Assembly: GCF_021044425.1 (NCBI RefSeq)
Contig: NZ_JAJNEC010000007.1
Location: 62,001-126,000, forward strand
Source of the DNA: Niabella pedocola
Lineage (GTDB): Bacteria; Bacteroidota; Bacteroidia; Chitinophagales; Chitinophagaceae
Direction of reading: 5' to 3'
DNA: 64,000 nt
The notes under the pieces: model-generated
Told to the model about the DNA's origin: nothing
Seen by the model: only the letters and a program-made list of their open reading frames with translations
The model's database searches: none
Translations under genes and position numbers: made by a program
Shown: in pieces, positions 36,944 to 45,180 of the stretch
How the letters are laid out: each line of letters starts with the position of its first letter
Numbering within the stretch: position 1 is the stretch's first letter

Positions 36944-37066
36944 ATATTTTATCCGCCTGTTCATTACATGCAATATCGCTCATATCTTGTTTTACCTGTG
37001 CATCCGTTTTTAACCTACATGTTCTTCCGTAGATATTTTGCCTTTATATGCTACTTCCAGTGATCA

Positions 37067-37537
37067 TTACAGCTCCCGCACCATGGCTTCCGGAGTTAAC
37101 GTATCCCTTATTATTTTTATTAACCGCCCTTGTTTATTAAACAGCGCCACAAAAGGAAAGTGCTGGATCTGGTAGTATTGCTGTACAATAAAGGTTTGCC
37201 CCTCCGATCCTATTTTTATATCCGAATACTGCGATAAATGATACAGCTGGTCAAACGCCTGCACTTCCCGGATATGAACATAGGAGATCATTACGATTTG
37301 CTTGTTTGCCCATTTTCCTTTTTGTTTCAGCAATGCTTCCGTAAATGCCTTACAATGATCACAGGAAGGCGAAAAATAAATAAGCACCAATGGCTTGCTT
37401 TTATCTACCTGCTCATACGTAAACCCATCGCCGTTTGTTAACCGGATCTTAAAGGGTGGGATCGCTGCCCTGTCCTTTTGAGAAAAGGCAGTTCCCGCCG
37501 AACAAAAGAAAAAAAACAGACAAAGAAAATATTTCAT
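37067..37537 (-). CDS. Secreted thioredoxin-like protein (TlpA/AhpC-TSA type)
   Basis: About 156 residues from ATG 37,537 (MKYFLCLFFFFCSAGTAFSQ, signal peptide). Thioredoxin-fold core with active-site CDHC in LVLIYFSPSCDHCKAFTEALL and the cis-Pro region IQHFPFVALFNKQGRLI. It is probably periplasmic and handles disulfides. The start codon is one base from the stop of the upstream SusD gene, so it belongs to the SusC-SusD operon. Redox proteins are unusual in polysaccharide loci. Confidence 0.82.
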   Translation of the reverse strand: MKYFLCLFFFFCSAGTAFSQKDRAAIPPFKIRLTNGDGFTYEQVDKSKPLVLIYFSPSCDHCKAFTEALLKQKGKWANKQIVMISYVHIREVQAFDQLYHLSQYSDIKIGSEGQTFIVQQYYQIQHFPFVALFNKQGRLIKIIRDTLTPEAMVREL

Positions 37538-37538
37538 A

Positions 37539-39293
37539 TTAGTATCCCGGGTTTTGCTGATACATTCCAAACGCGTAATTTATCTGGGGTTGCGGAATGG
37601 GCATAAACTCATCACGCCCCGTAGCAAATTTACCATCCTTCAGCCAGGCCCTGCCGCGCGGCAACTCCTTGGCAAAATACGCATTTAAGGTTTGTGCAGC
37701 AATGCCCCATCGCACCAGGTCGTACCACCTTACACCTTCCATACCAAACTCCAGCCGGTTTTCAAACATTAGCGCCTTCCAGGCAAAATCGCTGGTCCAG
37801 TTGCAATTGACACCGTTTATATATAAGCTGATATTATAAGGCAACGTGGGCGTGCCATTTGAAAATTTAAGCCGCCCCGTGCTGTTGGCAGCCCGTTGCC
37901 GGATGGAATTAATGATGGGCAATGCTTCCTGCTCCCTTCCCAGCCGTATGAGGATCTCCGCTTTTTGAAGCAGGATCCGGTCATACCGTATGGCAATCTC
38001 ATTCTTTGAATTCCACATCCAGAACAGGTTAACCAATCCCGGTGAATTGGACTCCACATTTTCCTTAAGTGAATTGAAATAGCCAAATGTAGCCGGATCA
38101 CGGGACCCGCTGCTGTCAAACAACAAGTTCTGCTGATATTTCCACGGCAAACCCGGTATGGCTACGGTATGGCCAATGCGGGGATCCCATTTGTTACTGC
38201 TGAAATAGATGCTTCTGTTTGCGGGGGTAATATCCTGGTCGTTATAATCATCAAACATCGGGATGCCTTTTGCATCTGTTTTAAACGCATTAACCATATT
38301 ATACGATGCTTTGTGAAAATCGCAACAGCTGAAACTGGGCGGCCACCAGGGCGCGTTCAGCGGTGTACCACCATTTAAGTTACCATTAGGGGTACCATCG
38401 CTGTGCGAATATTGCCATTCAAAAATGGATTCAGGCGACTTGTTATCATAATCAAAAAGAAAGTTGATCGCATAATCCGGCGCCAGGCTGTATTTGCCGC
38501 TGCTGATGATACCGTCTGCAATGGGCAGTGCCTTCGCCAGCGTTTCCTTATTGATGTTTACCACCTTATTGCTCATATCCTGTTCATAAGCCATCCACAT
38601 CAGGCTTTCCAGCATCAGTGCCTGTGCCGCGTATTTTGTGGGACGGCCGGGCTCCTGCTGATCGGCCGGCAACACTTTGGAGGCCGCATCGAAATCATTG
38701 TAAATGTTCTGCCAGATCGCCAGGTCATTGGCAGCACCCGCAGGCCTGTTGGGAACCGTTCGTATAGAATCTACCGGAAGGCTTTCATCAAAATAAGGAA
38801 TCCATTTGTACCAGCGTTTCAGATTCAGGAAAAAATAGCCACGCAAAAATTTCATTTCCGCAATGCGCTGCTGCTTGGCGGGATAGTCCGTTTCATTGAT
38901 GCTGGCAAGTGCTTTTATAGCCGTATTGCACCGGGATACACCCTGGTATTCGGCATACCAGATACCATCATTGTTGCCGGTGTTGGCATTATTTAATGTA
39001 AAAACCTCCCACTGGTACCAGGGCAACTGGTCGCCGATACCGCCACCGCCTTTATAGGAATCGTCGGACTTAATATCGGCCAGCCAGGGGCTCATACGAC
39101 CGTTAATCGTACCCTCATGCGGCAGCCAGGCATAGGCCGCAATTACCAGCCCGTCCACTTTATCCGGCGTGCTTACGTTTTCTACCGTTACAACGCCCTG
39201 TGGTGTTACATCCAGGAATTTTTTACACCCTGCTGCTGAAGTTAACAGGGCTATCCATAATATGTAGACTAAATGCTTTTTCATCAGTTTCAT
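37539..39293 (-). CDS. SusD/RagB family surface lipoprotein
   Basis: 584-residue glycan-capture lipoprotein. Signal MKLMKKHLVYILWIALLTSAAGC (ATG 39,284 also possible), then KKFLDVTPQGVVT, the classical SusD N-terminus. TPR-rich core with IAEMKFLRGYFFLNLKRWY and the C-terminal RILLQKAEILIRLGREQEALPIINSIRQRA, RLEFGMEGVRWYDLVRWG and DEFMPIPQPQI motifs that define RagB/SusD. It follows its SusC partner by 6 bases and shares its LacI-type operators. Confidence 0.96.
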   Translation of the reverse strand: MKLMKKHLVYILWIALLTSAAGCKKFLDVTPQGVVTVENVSTPDKVDGLVIAAYAWLPHEGTINGRMSPWLADIKSDDSYKGGGGIGDQLPWYQWEVFTLNNANTGNNDGIWYAEYQGVSRCNTAIKALASINETDYPAKQQRIAEMKFLRGYFFLNLKRWYKWIPYFDESLPVDSIRTVPNRPAGAANDLAIWQNIYNDFDAASKVLPADQQEPGRPTKYAAQALMLESLMWMAYEQDMSNKVVNINKETLAKALPIADGIISSGKYSLAPDYAINFLFDYDNKSPESIFEWQYSHSDGTPNGNLNGGTPLNAPWWPPSFSCCDFHKASYNMVNAFKTDAKGIPMFDDYNDQDITPANRSIYFSSNKWDPRIGHTVAIPGLPWKYQQNLLFDSSGSRDPATFGYFNSLKENVESNSPGLVNLFWMWNSKNEIAIRYDRILLQKAEILIRLGREQEALPIINSIRQRAANSTGRLKFSNGTPTLPYNISLYINGVNCNWTSDFAWKALMFENRLEFGMEGVRWYDLVRWGIAAQTLNAYFAKELPRGRAWLKDGKFATGRDEFMPIPQPQINYAFGMYQQNPGY

Positions 39294-39299
39294 TTTTAA

Positions 39300-42200
39300 T
39301 TAAAAGGATACTTGAATACCTGCTTTAAAAACTCTCGGGATCACGTAAGGATTGGCATAATCATTTCCCTCCGGATTTTCCGGATCAAGGCCGGTGTATT
39401 TCTTACTTTTCAGTATCAGCAGGTTTTGCCCCATCACAAATACATATATACGATCCATACTGATTTTGGAAATCAACGATTGCGGCAAACTATAGCCTAA
39501 CTGAAGGTTTCGCAGTTTTAAATACTGGCCGGGCTCTATAAAGTACGTAGAAGACCTCAGCTCGCCGTTTGCGTTATTCCATGACAATGCCGGGATAGTA
39601 GAGCTGGTGTTGGTAGGTGTCCAGGCATCCAGCACACGGGTAGGATGGTTAAACCCGTTTTGGATCCAAACATTCCAGAAGTCGCTATAGCTTTTCCAGC
39701 CGTTATAAACTTTTACACCTGCTACACCCTGCCAGAACATAGAAAAATCAAAATTTTTATACGCCAGGTTTACATTTAACCCATATTCAAATTTTGGCCG
39801 GCCTCCATCACTGATCCAGACACGGTCGTAGTTATCATCAATTCTGCCATCGGGTTTTCCATCCGGTCCCGAAATATCTTTATACCGTATCCGGCCGATA
39901 CCCTTGCCCGGCTGATCGGCCGACTGATCTACTTCCGACTGGTTTTGGAAAAGGCCATCGGCTATAAACCCGTATACCGCACCCCAGGGATGGCCGGCTA
40001 TGCCATCCTGTTTTTGTACCGTTCCACCCCATGAATACGTAACGGTAGAAGGCAGATCATTTACTACATTATTATTGTAAGCAACATTTCCCTGCAACCG
40101 GTAGTTAAAGTCCCTGGCCGTGTTGCTGCTATACGTAAGGGTCAATTCTACGCCTTTATTGGTCATATTGGCGGCGTTGATAAACTGATACCCCCCTTCA
40201 CCAATGGTACCCAGGTAAGGAGGCTGGATCAGCATGCCGTCCGTGTGTTTCCGGTAAAAGTCTAAAGTACCGGCTAACCGTTGTTGCAAAAATCCAAAAT
40301 CAAGACCGATATTGGTTTGCGTGGTGGTTTCCCATCTTAAATTAGGATTACCGGTTTGTACCTTGAAAAATCCGGAGGGCAGGCTGCCGGTTTCACTCCC
40401 GCCAATGGCATAAGAAGTGAAATTATAATCCGGGCGGAAGTAGGTCTGTGCATTCAGTGAATTTATATTGGCCAGGCTACCGTTACGGCCCCAGCTGGCT
40501 CTCAACTTTAAGTCGGACAGGACTTCATTATCCTTTAAAAAATCTTCCTGGCTCACACGCCAGCCGGCAGAAATAGCCGGGAACAAGGCAAAGCGGTTGT
40601 TGACCCCAAATTTCGAAGAGCCATCGTAACGCAGCGAACCGGACAATAAGTACCTGGAGTTAAATGCGTAATTGAATTTTCCGAAATAAGATAACAAATT
40701 ATACTTATCGCCTCCGCTGCCACCACTGCCGTAACCGTTTATAATGGTATTACCCGTGGCCGAACTAACATAGGCAAAATCGTAGTTTTCAAAAGCAAGG
40801 CCCTGACGCCCGATTTGTGAGGTTTCGGTGGTATATTTATTGGCTTCCATACCAGCCAGTACATCGAGGTTGTGCTTATCTCTTCTGAGGCTGTAGGTGA
40901 GTGTATTGGTCCAATCAAAAGCCGCTTCTCTCCAATACCATTGATCCACGCTGTTGATATTGTTCACCTTTCCGCCGCCCTCTTTAAAGGTAAACTGAAT
41001 GTTCCGGTGATATCCATCGGTATAGATCAACCCCAACTGCGTCCGGAATACAAAATCCTTTAAGATGCGGATGCTGGCATGTACATCTCCGAACAACTTA
41101 TTGTAATTGTTCCCATTGTTTTTATTAAGGGTCAGGTCGCGCACCGGGTTCCAGTAATCATCCATTCCCAGCGCCACCGCAGATCCGCCCCATCCGCCGG
41201 TGGTGGTATATACCGGCACAATGGGCGGTTCTATTAATGCCTGGTGCATCACATTCATATTGCGTTCGATCAAATGAGAGGCTTCCAGGTTTTCGCCGAT
41301 GGTAACACGGTTGTCAAACAATTTGTATTCCGTATTCACACGGCCGGTAAACCGCTTAAACCCGGTGTGGATCTGCGTACCCTGGTTTTCGGTATAGTTC
41401 AGTGAAAATAAAGAATTGGCTTTTTCGCTGCCGCTGGATACGGTTAACTGATGTTCCTGCTGAAGCCCGCGCTGTGAAATAGCGTCCAGCCAGTTGGTGT
41501 TGGCCGAGGGCATGGTGGAATCTGCATTCAGGTATTTAATGGGTGTTACCTGATCCAAAACAGGCAACCCGTTGGCATCCCGATGCCATTGATAATTGTA
41601 AATCCGGATCGCGTCCTTAACATCCTTTTCGCTCGCATTTGCATAGGTATTTACAAAAGCCTGCCATATTGCCTGCCCGTATTGCTGGGTGTTGAGCATT
41701 TCGGGTTTATTGTTAAACTCGGCAAAACCCATAGTGGTGCTGTAATCGATTTTCGTTCTGCCCACCCTTCCTTTTTTTGTTTCGATCAGGATAACCCCGG
41801 CCCCACCCTGCGTACCATAAATGCTGGCGGAATAGGCATCTTTCAGCACCTGTATCGAAGCGATGTTATTGGGGTTAATATCTCTTAAATTCATATAGCT
41901 GGGCACCCCATCTATTACAATCAGCGGGGCGCCGCCTCTGATAGAGGTTAGCCCTCTCAGCTCTACGCCTACATTACCTGTAGGGTTACCATCTGTGGTA
42001 ATATGCAACCCGGGTACTACCCCCTGCAAGGACTGCAGCACGTTGGTAACGCCCTGTCCTTTGGTAAGCTCCTTGGCAGATACAATCGATACGGCCCCTG
42101 TTAGATCGGCCTTCCGCTGCGTCATGTACCCGGTGTTTACCACCACCTCTTCCAATTGCCGGCCGGCCTCATCCGGCAGCAGTGTTATGGCAACGGTACG

Positions 42201-42557
42201 TTGTTCTCCGGGAGCCAGCCGTAGTGTCTGATACCCTACAAAGGATACTTCCAGGGAATCCTGTGCATTATTCATTTCAATGATGAAATTCCCCGCCCGG
42301 TCGGTCACACTGCTCCTGGCACCCGCTCGTAATACCTGCACGGTGGCTCCGGGAACCGGTTTACCCGCCTCATCCTTTATGGAGCCATGCAACACCCAGC
42401 TTTTGCCCGGAATGGTATCCTGCATCCCGTTTATACTTGGGGGCATGGTGTTACAAAATGCCGGCTCATAAACGGCTCCTATGCAAATGCCCCCTATAAG
42501 CATCATGCAATACCGCAATAAACAGCGGCTCAAGGGAATGCGATGTCGTTGATTCAT
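39300..42557 (-). CDS. SusC/RagA-type TonB-dependent transporter
   Basis: 1085-residue outer-membrane importer. N-terminal signal (SRCLLRYCMMLIGGICIGAV), carboxypeptidase-like domain (LHGSIKDEAGKPVPGATVQVL), TonB box EEVVVNTGYMTQRKADLTG, plug with LIVIDGVPSY and ASIQVLKDAYSASIYGTQGGAGVILIETKKG, and a C-terminal barrel ending in FKAGIQVSF. The N-terminus is closely related to the second SusC of this locus (50,166), suggesting duplication. It starts an operon with SusD and thioredoxin-like genes; two operators lie 51 and 163 bases upstream. Confidence 0.96.
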   Translation of the reverse strand: MNQRHRIPLSRCLLRYCMMLIGGICIGAVYEPAFCNTMPPSINGMQDTIPGKSWVLHGSIKDEAGKPVPGATVQVLRAGARSSVTDRAGNFIIEMNNAQDSLEVSFVGYQTLRLAPGEQRTVAITLLPDEAGRQLEEVVVNTGYMTQRKADLTGAVSIVSAKELTKGQGVTNVLQSLQGVVPGLHITTDGNPTGNVGVELRGLTSIRGGAPLIVIDGVPSYMNLRDINPNNIASIQVLKDAYSASIYGTQGGAGVILIETKKGRVGRTKIDYSTTMGFAEFNNKPEMLNTQQYGQAIWQAFVNTYANASEKDVKDAIRIYNYQWHRDANGLPVLDQVTPIKYLNADSTMPSANTNWLDAISQRGLQQEHQLTVSSGSEKANSLFSLNYTENQGTQIHTGFKRFTGRVNTEYKLFDNRVTIGENLEASHLIERNMNVMHQALIEPPIVPVYTTTGGWGGSAVALGMDDYWNPVRDLTLNKNNGNNYNKLFGDVHASIRILKDFVFRTQLGLIYTDGYHRNIQFTFKEGGGKVNNINSVDQWYWREAAFDWTNTLTYSLRRDKHNLDVLAGMEANKYTTETSQIGRQGLAFENYDFAYVSSATGNTIINGYGSGGSGGDKYNLLSYFGKFNYAFNSRYLLSGSLRYDGSSKFGVNNRFALFPAISAGWRVSQEDFLKDNEVLSDLKLRASWGRNGSLANINSLNAQTYFRPDYNFTSYAIGGSETGSLPSGFFKVQTGNPNLRWETTTQTNIGLDFGFLQQRLAGTLDFYRKHTDGMLIQPPYLGTIGEGGYQFINAANMTNKGVELTLTYSSNTARDFNYRLQGNVAYNNNVVNDLPSTVTYSWGGTVQKQDGIAGHPWGAVYGFIADGLFQNQSEVDQSADQPGKGIGRIRYKDISGPDGKPDGRIDDNYDRVWISDGGRPKFEYGLNVNLAYKNFDFSMFWQGVAGVKVYNGWKSYSDFWNVWIQNGFNHPTRVLDAWTPTNTSSTIPALSWNNANGELRSSTYFIEPGQYLKLRNLQLGYSLPQSLISKISMDRIYVFVMGQNLLILKSKKYTGLDPENPEGNDYANPYVIPRVFKAGIQVSF

Positions 42558-42583
42558 AAAATAAAAATTAAAGTGAATGGGAA

Positions 42584-42591
42584 CAAACCTA
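42584..42591 (-). promoter_or_regulatory. Bacteroidota -7 promoter element for the SusC operon
   Basis: TAGGTTTG on the minus strand matches TAnnTTTG exactly. The proximal LacI-type operator (42,608-42,619) starts 17 bases further upstream and would cover the -33 region. Confidence 0.6.
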
Positions 42592-42607
42592 TTTTTTCAT
42601 AAAAAGC

Positions 42608-42619
42608 TTAATCGTTTAA
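42608..42619. promoter_or_regulatory. LacI-type operator, proximal site of SusC (42,557)
   Basis: TTAATCGTTTAA inside AAGCTTAATCGTTTAAC, overlapping the expected -33 element of the SusC promoter. Confidence 0.74.
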
Positions 42620-42719
42620 CTAAATACAGCAACAGTACACTATTTCCCACGGGGTACATACGGCCGCCATTACAGCGTAATTTTTCGAACCCTCTATTGC
42701 TTATTGACTATTAAAAAGC

Positions 42720-42731
42720 TTAATCGTTTAA
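42720..42731. promoter_or_regulatory. LacI-type operator, distal site of SusC (42,557)
   Basis: Second TTAATCGTTTAA, in AAGCTTAATCGTTTAAACG, with centres 112 bases from the proximal site and in the same orientation. The remainder of the 319-base gap holds the terminator of the preceding operon and no gene. Confidence 0.72.
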
Positions 42732-42814
42732 ACGAAGGTAGTATTTTTCACTTCCGATTCAAAAAAAATTTGGAGGCATCTTTTTATGCGTCCTGCGGGT
42801 TCTTGTCAAACGCT

Positions 42815-42857
42815 CTTTTAAAACAAGAAGCCCCACAGGATGCGGGGCTGTACTTGT
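42815..42857 (-). terminator. Rho-independent terminator after the GH43 gene
   Basis: AGCCCC..CA / TG..GGGGCT stem with outer ACAAG/CTTGT pairing; on the minus strand it is followed by TTCTTGTTTT. It ends the SusC-SusD-DUF1735-GH43 operon 19 bases after the stop codon. Confidence 0.7.
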
Positions 42858-42876
42858 TTGCTATTGCACTGAATTG

Positions 42877-43872
42877 TTAGGGTGTTGTCTGCAGGTAATA
42901 CAGGCTGCCTACATCCATCACCAGCTTGTCTGGGCCACCGGGGTTTGCCACAAACGACGCCTTCACCAGCGCTGTGCGCCGGGGCAGTATATTATTCATC
43001 GAGTTATGCGTGTGAAATACGTAATACATCGACCCATCCGGATCTGTAAACAGGTCGCCATGCCCGCTCCCGGGCTTACCGGTATTGGTCATACTCAGCA
43101 CCGGGTTTTCGGCGGCTTTCGTCCATGGTCCCCAGGGAGAAGCGGCGGTGGCATACCCTACAGCGTAGCGCTGGTTTTCAAAATGGTTGGCGGAATAAAC
43201 CAGGTAGTAGATGCCTTTATGCTTTATAACCGTAGGCCCCTCCGCAACCCTTGCCTGGATGATTTCCCAGGGATCGGTTGCGGTAATACATAGCTTACGG
43301 CTTTGCTTATCGATGGCTGTAAACGCATCATTAATTGATGCCACATAAATCTTATTTCCATTAGTAATATCCACATGATAGAGGTATTTTTTGCCGTCTT
43401 CATCAAAAAACACATAAGGGTCGATATTCTTTTGATCGAAAGCCAGCGGCTCCCGGGCATAAAACGGCCCCTCCGGGCTATCGGCAGCGGCAATGGCGAT
43501 TTGCTCATTGGCAACATATGCCATATAAAATTTACTATTGGCAGCCCATACCTGGGGCGCCCAAAAGCCCCGGGTTCCAAAAGACTCAAGCGCTCTTACC
43601 GCAAACCCATCTGCAGACCTGGAGGAAAGCTTCCATTGTTTTTTATCCGGTGCAACAAATACCCGGATACCCTGGTCGGGAGCGGCGCCATCGGTTCCAT
43701 ACAGATAGTACTTACCCTGATAGGGGAAAATGGTGGGGTCTGCCTGATAAACCGGCTGCCCTTCAGCAATCGGCGGGTCGGGTTTCCGGTTGGCATCATC
43801 CGGCGATTTTTTTCCGCAGGAGCAATAAAGAACCGCCAGCAAGCCCACCACCACCCTTATTGATATACGCAT
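42877..43872 (-). CDS. GH43 family glycosidase lipoprotein
   Basis: 331-residue five-bladed propeller glycosidase at the cell surface or in the periplasm. The N-terminus is lipoprotein-like (LLAVLYCSCGKKS). The three catalytic acids of GH43 are visible: Asp in YQADPTIFPYQGKYYLYG, Asp in NIDPYVFFDEDGKKYLY, and Glu in VAEGPTVIKHKGIYYLVYS. GH43 covers arabinofuranosidases, xylosidases, arabinanases and, in some subfamilies, beta-D-galactofuranosidases; the subfamily cannot be fixed by eye. In a D-arabinan/arabinogalactan locus a galactofuranosidase role would fit. It is the last gene of the SusC (50,166) operon. Confidence 0.9.
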   Translation of the reverse strand: MRISIRVVVGLLAVLYCSCGKKSPDDANRKPDPPIAEGQPVYQADPTIFPYQGKYYLYGTDGAAPDQGIRVFVAPDKKQWKLSSRSADGFAVRALESFGTRGFWAPQVWAANSKFYMAYVANEQIAIAAADSPEGPFYAREPLAFDQKNIDPYVFFDEDGKKYLYHVDITNGNKIYVASINDAFTAIDKQSRKLCITATDPWEIIQARVAEGPTVIKHKGIYYLVYSANHFENQRYAVGYATAASPWGPWTKAAENPVLSMTNTGKPGSGHGDLFTDPDGSMYYVFHTHNSMNNILPRRTALVKASFVANPGGPDKLVMDVGSLYYLQTTP

Positions 43873-43935
43873 AAGATCATTTTAAAACAGGTTCCTGAAA
43901 AATCATATCAACCGGCTTATTCCGCCGGCAAATCA

Positions 43936-45153
43936 TTATTGAAGATATGGAACCGGATCGAACTGGTACCGGTACACATCGCCGTTTGTATCCAGGGCCA
44001 GTATGTCTTTACCGATCACCGCCAGTTTTTCATAACGGTTCCACCCGGTACCTACCAGGATCCTCTCGCCCGGCGTAGCATCGGCCGCCATTTTATACAG
44101 CCATAAATTTCCGTCGCCTCCCAGCGCCAGTAAATAGTTATCCCAGGCCAGTACCTGGCGGTAACCAGAAAATCCGGAGCCCACTACTGTTTTCTCTGTG
44201 GTTACTCTTGAAAGCAGCGGCTGCCGGAGCAGGTCACCATTGTTTTTATCTACCAGCAGAAAATAATTTTTAAAGGGGATGATGGTGGTATACTTATCCC
44301 AGAAATCACCCAGCCACCATTCTTCCCATACCGGGCTTGCCTGGTGCATGGTCAGATCCGGCTCCCATTTAAAATAAAACAATCCTGCCCAGTAGGGATA
44401 ATTGCGTACCACGATATCCGTTTCATTGATATAATACCAGGCTTCAGAATCGGCCCAGTTAACGCCAAGTACCTTCGATTGGGGATTATAGGTACCATCC
44501 GCCTGCGGCGTATATAAATGAAGGTCGTTATTCTTATGCCGCACCACCAGCGTGTTCTGGCGTCCTCTTGCCATAATGATCCGGCTTTTATTGTTCCAGT
44601 CCAATGCAGTCCCCAGCGACAGTACTTTCTGTCTTTTTTCAACATCGGCCATATAGGAACGGGTAAAGATGTAGTAGGTAGTGCCGTTTACATTGCTTAC
44701 CTGTTGCCCGCCGGCATCGGCAATACTCAGCGGCAGCATGTATGCCTGGAAGGGCCTGATATTGCTTGTTTGAATACTAAGGGTTAGTGTGGGCGTAGAA
44801 CGCTCCCCCGCGGGAATAGCCGCATTTTGCGCAAACTGGAAACTTCCCGCAGGCAGCAACTCGTAAGTCGTGTTATTGCGGCGGTTGAAGCTATCTACCA
44901 GGTTTTTGTTTACATCAAACCGGATGTTCAGACCCGAACCGGCATCGGGAATCCCACCCAGGAAGGCATTATAAGCAAACGTATAGGTAGTATCGGAAAG
45001 GGGCAACCCCGTAATATATGGATTGTTTACCACTGCCCTGGGCATGTACACATTGCTGTAGGCAGCCGGTTCGGTGATGCCGCTGTTATATTTATCACAG
45101 GAAGTGAGGACGCTGAGCGTGCACGCGATCAGCCAGTAAATTGTAGATTTCAT
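43936..45153 (-). CDS. DUF1735 surface glycan-binding lipoprotein with tachylectin-like propeller
   Basis: 405 residues. Lipoprotein signal ending VLTSC. Residues 30-165 match the DUF1735 (BT_3987-like N-terminal) fold (SNVYMPRAVVNNPYITGLPLSDTTYTFAYNAFLGG; LNIRFDVNKNLVDSFN). Residues about 180-400 are short repeats of a beta-propeller resembling tachylectin (YRQVLAWDNYLLALGGDGNLWLYKM; ERILVGTGWNRYEKLAVIGKDILALDTNGDVYRY). It probably binds glycan at the surface beside SusCD, as surface glycan-binding proteins do. The third gene of its operon. Confidence 0.75.
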   Translation of the reverse strand: MKSTIYWLIACTLSVLTSCDKYNSGITEPAAYSNVYMPRAVVNNPYITGLPLSDTTYTFAYNAFLGGIPDAGSGLNIRFDVNKNLVDSFNRRNNTTYELLPAGSFQFAQNAAIPAGERSTPTLTLSIQTSNIRPFQAYMLPLSIADAGGQQVSNVNGTTYYIFTRSYMADVEKRQKVLSLGTALDWNNKSRIIMARGRQNTLVVRHKNNDLHLYTPQADGTYNPQSKVLGVNWADSEAWYYINETDIVVRNYPYWAGLFYFKWEPDLTMHQASPVWEEWWLGDFWDKYTTIIPFKNYFLLVDKNNGDLLRQPLLSRVTTEKTVVGSGFSGYRQVLAWDNYLLALGGDGNLWLYKMAADATPGERILVGTGWNRYEKLAVIGKDILALDTNGDVYRYQFDPVPYLQ

Positions 45154-45180
45154 GATACCTGTTTTACAGTTAAGAGAATT

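Noticed and set aside
42877..43872. Naming the GH43 protein a beta-D-galactofuranosidase
   Set aside because: The fold and catalytic acids are clear, but subfamily cannot be decided by eye, so the activity is left as a possibility only.
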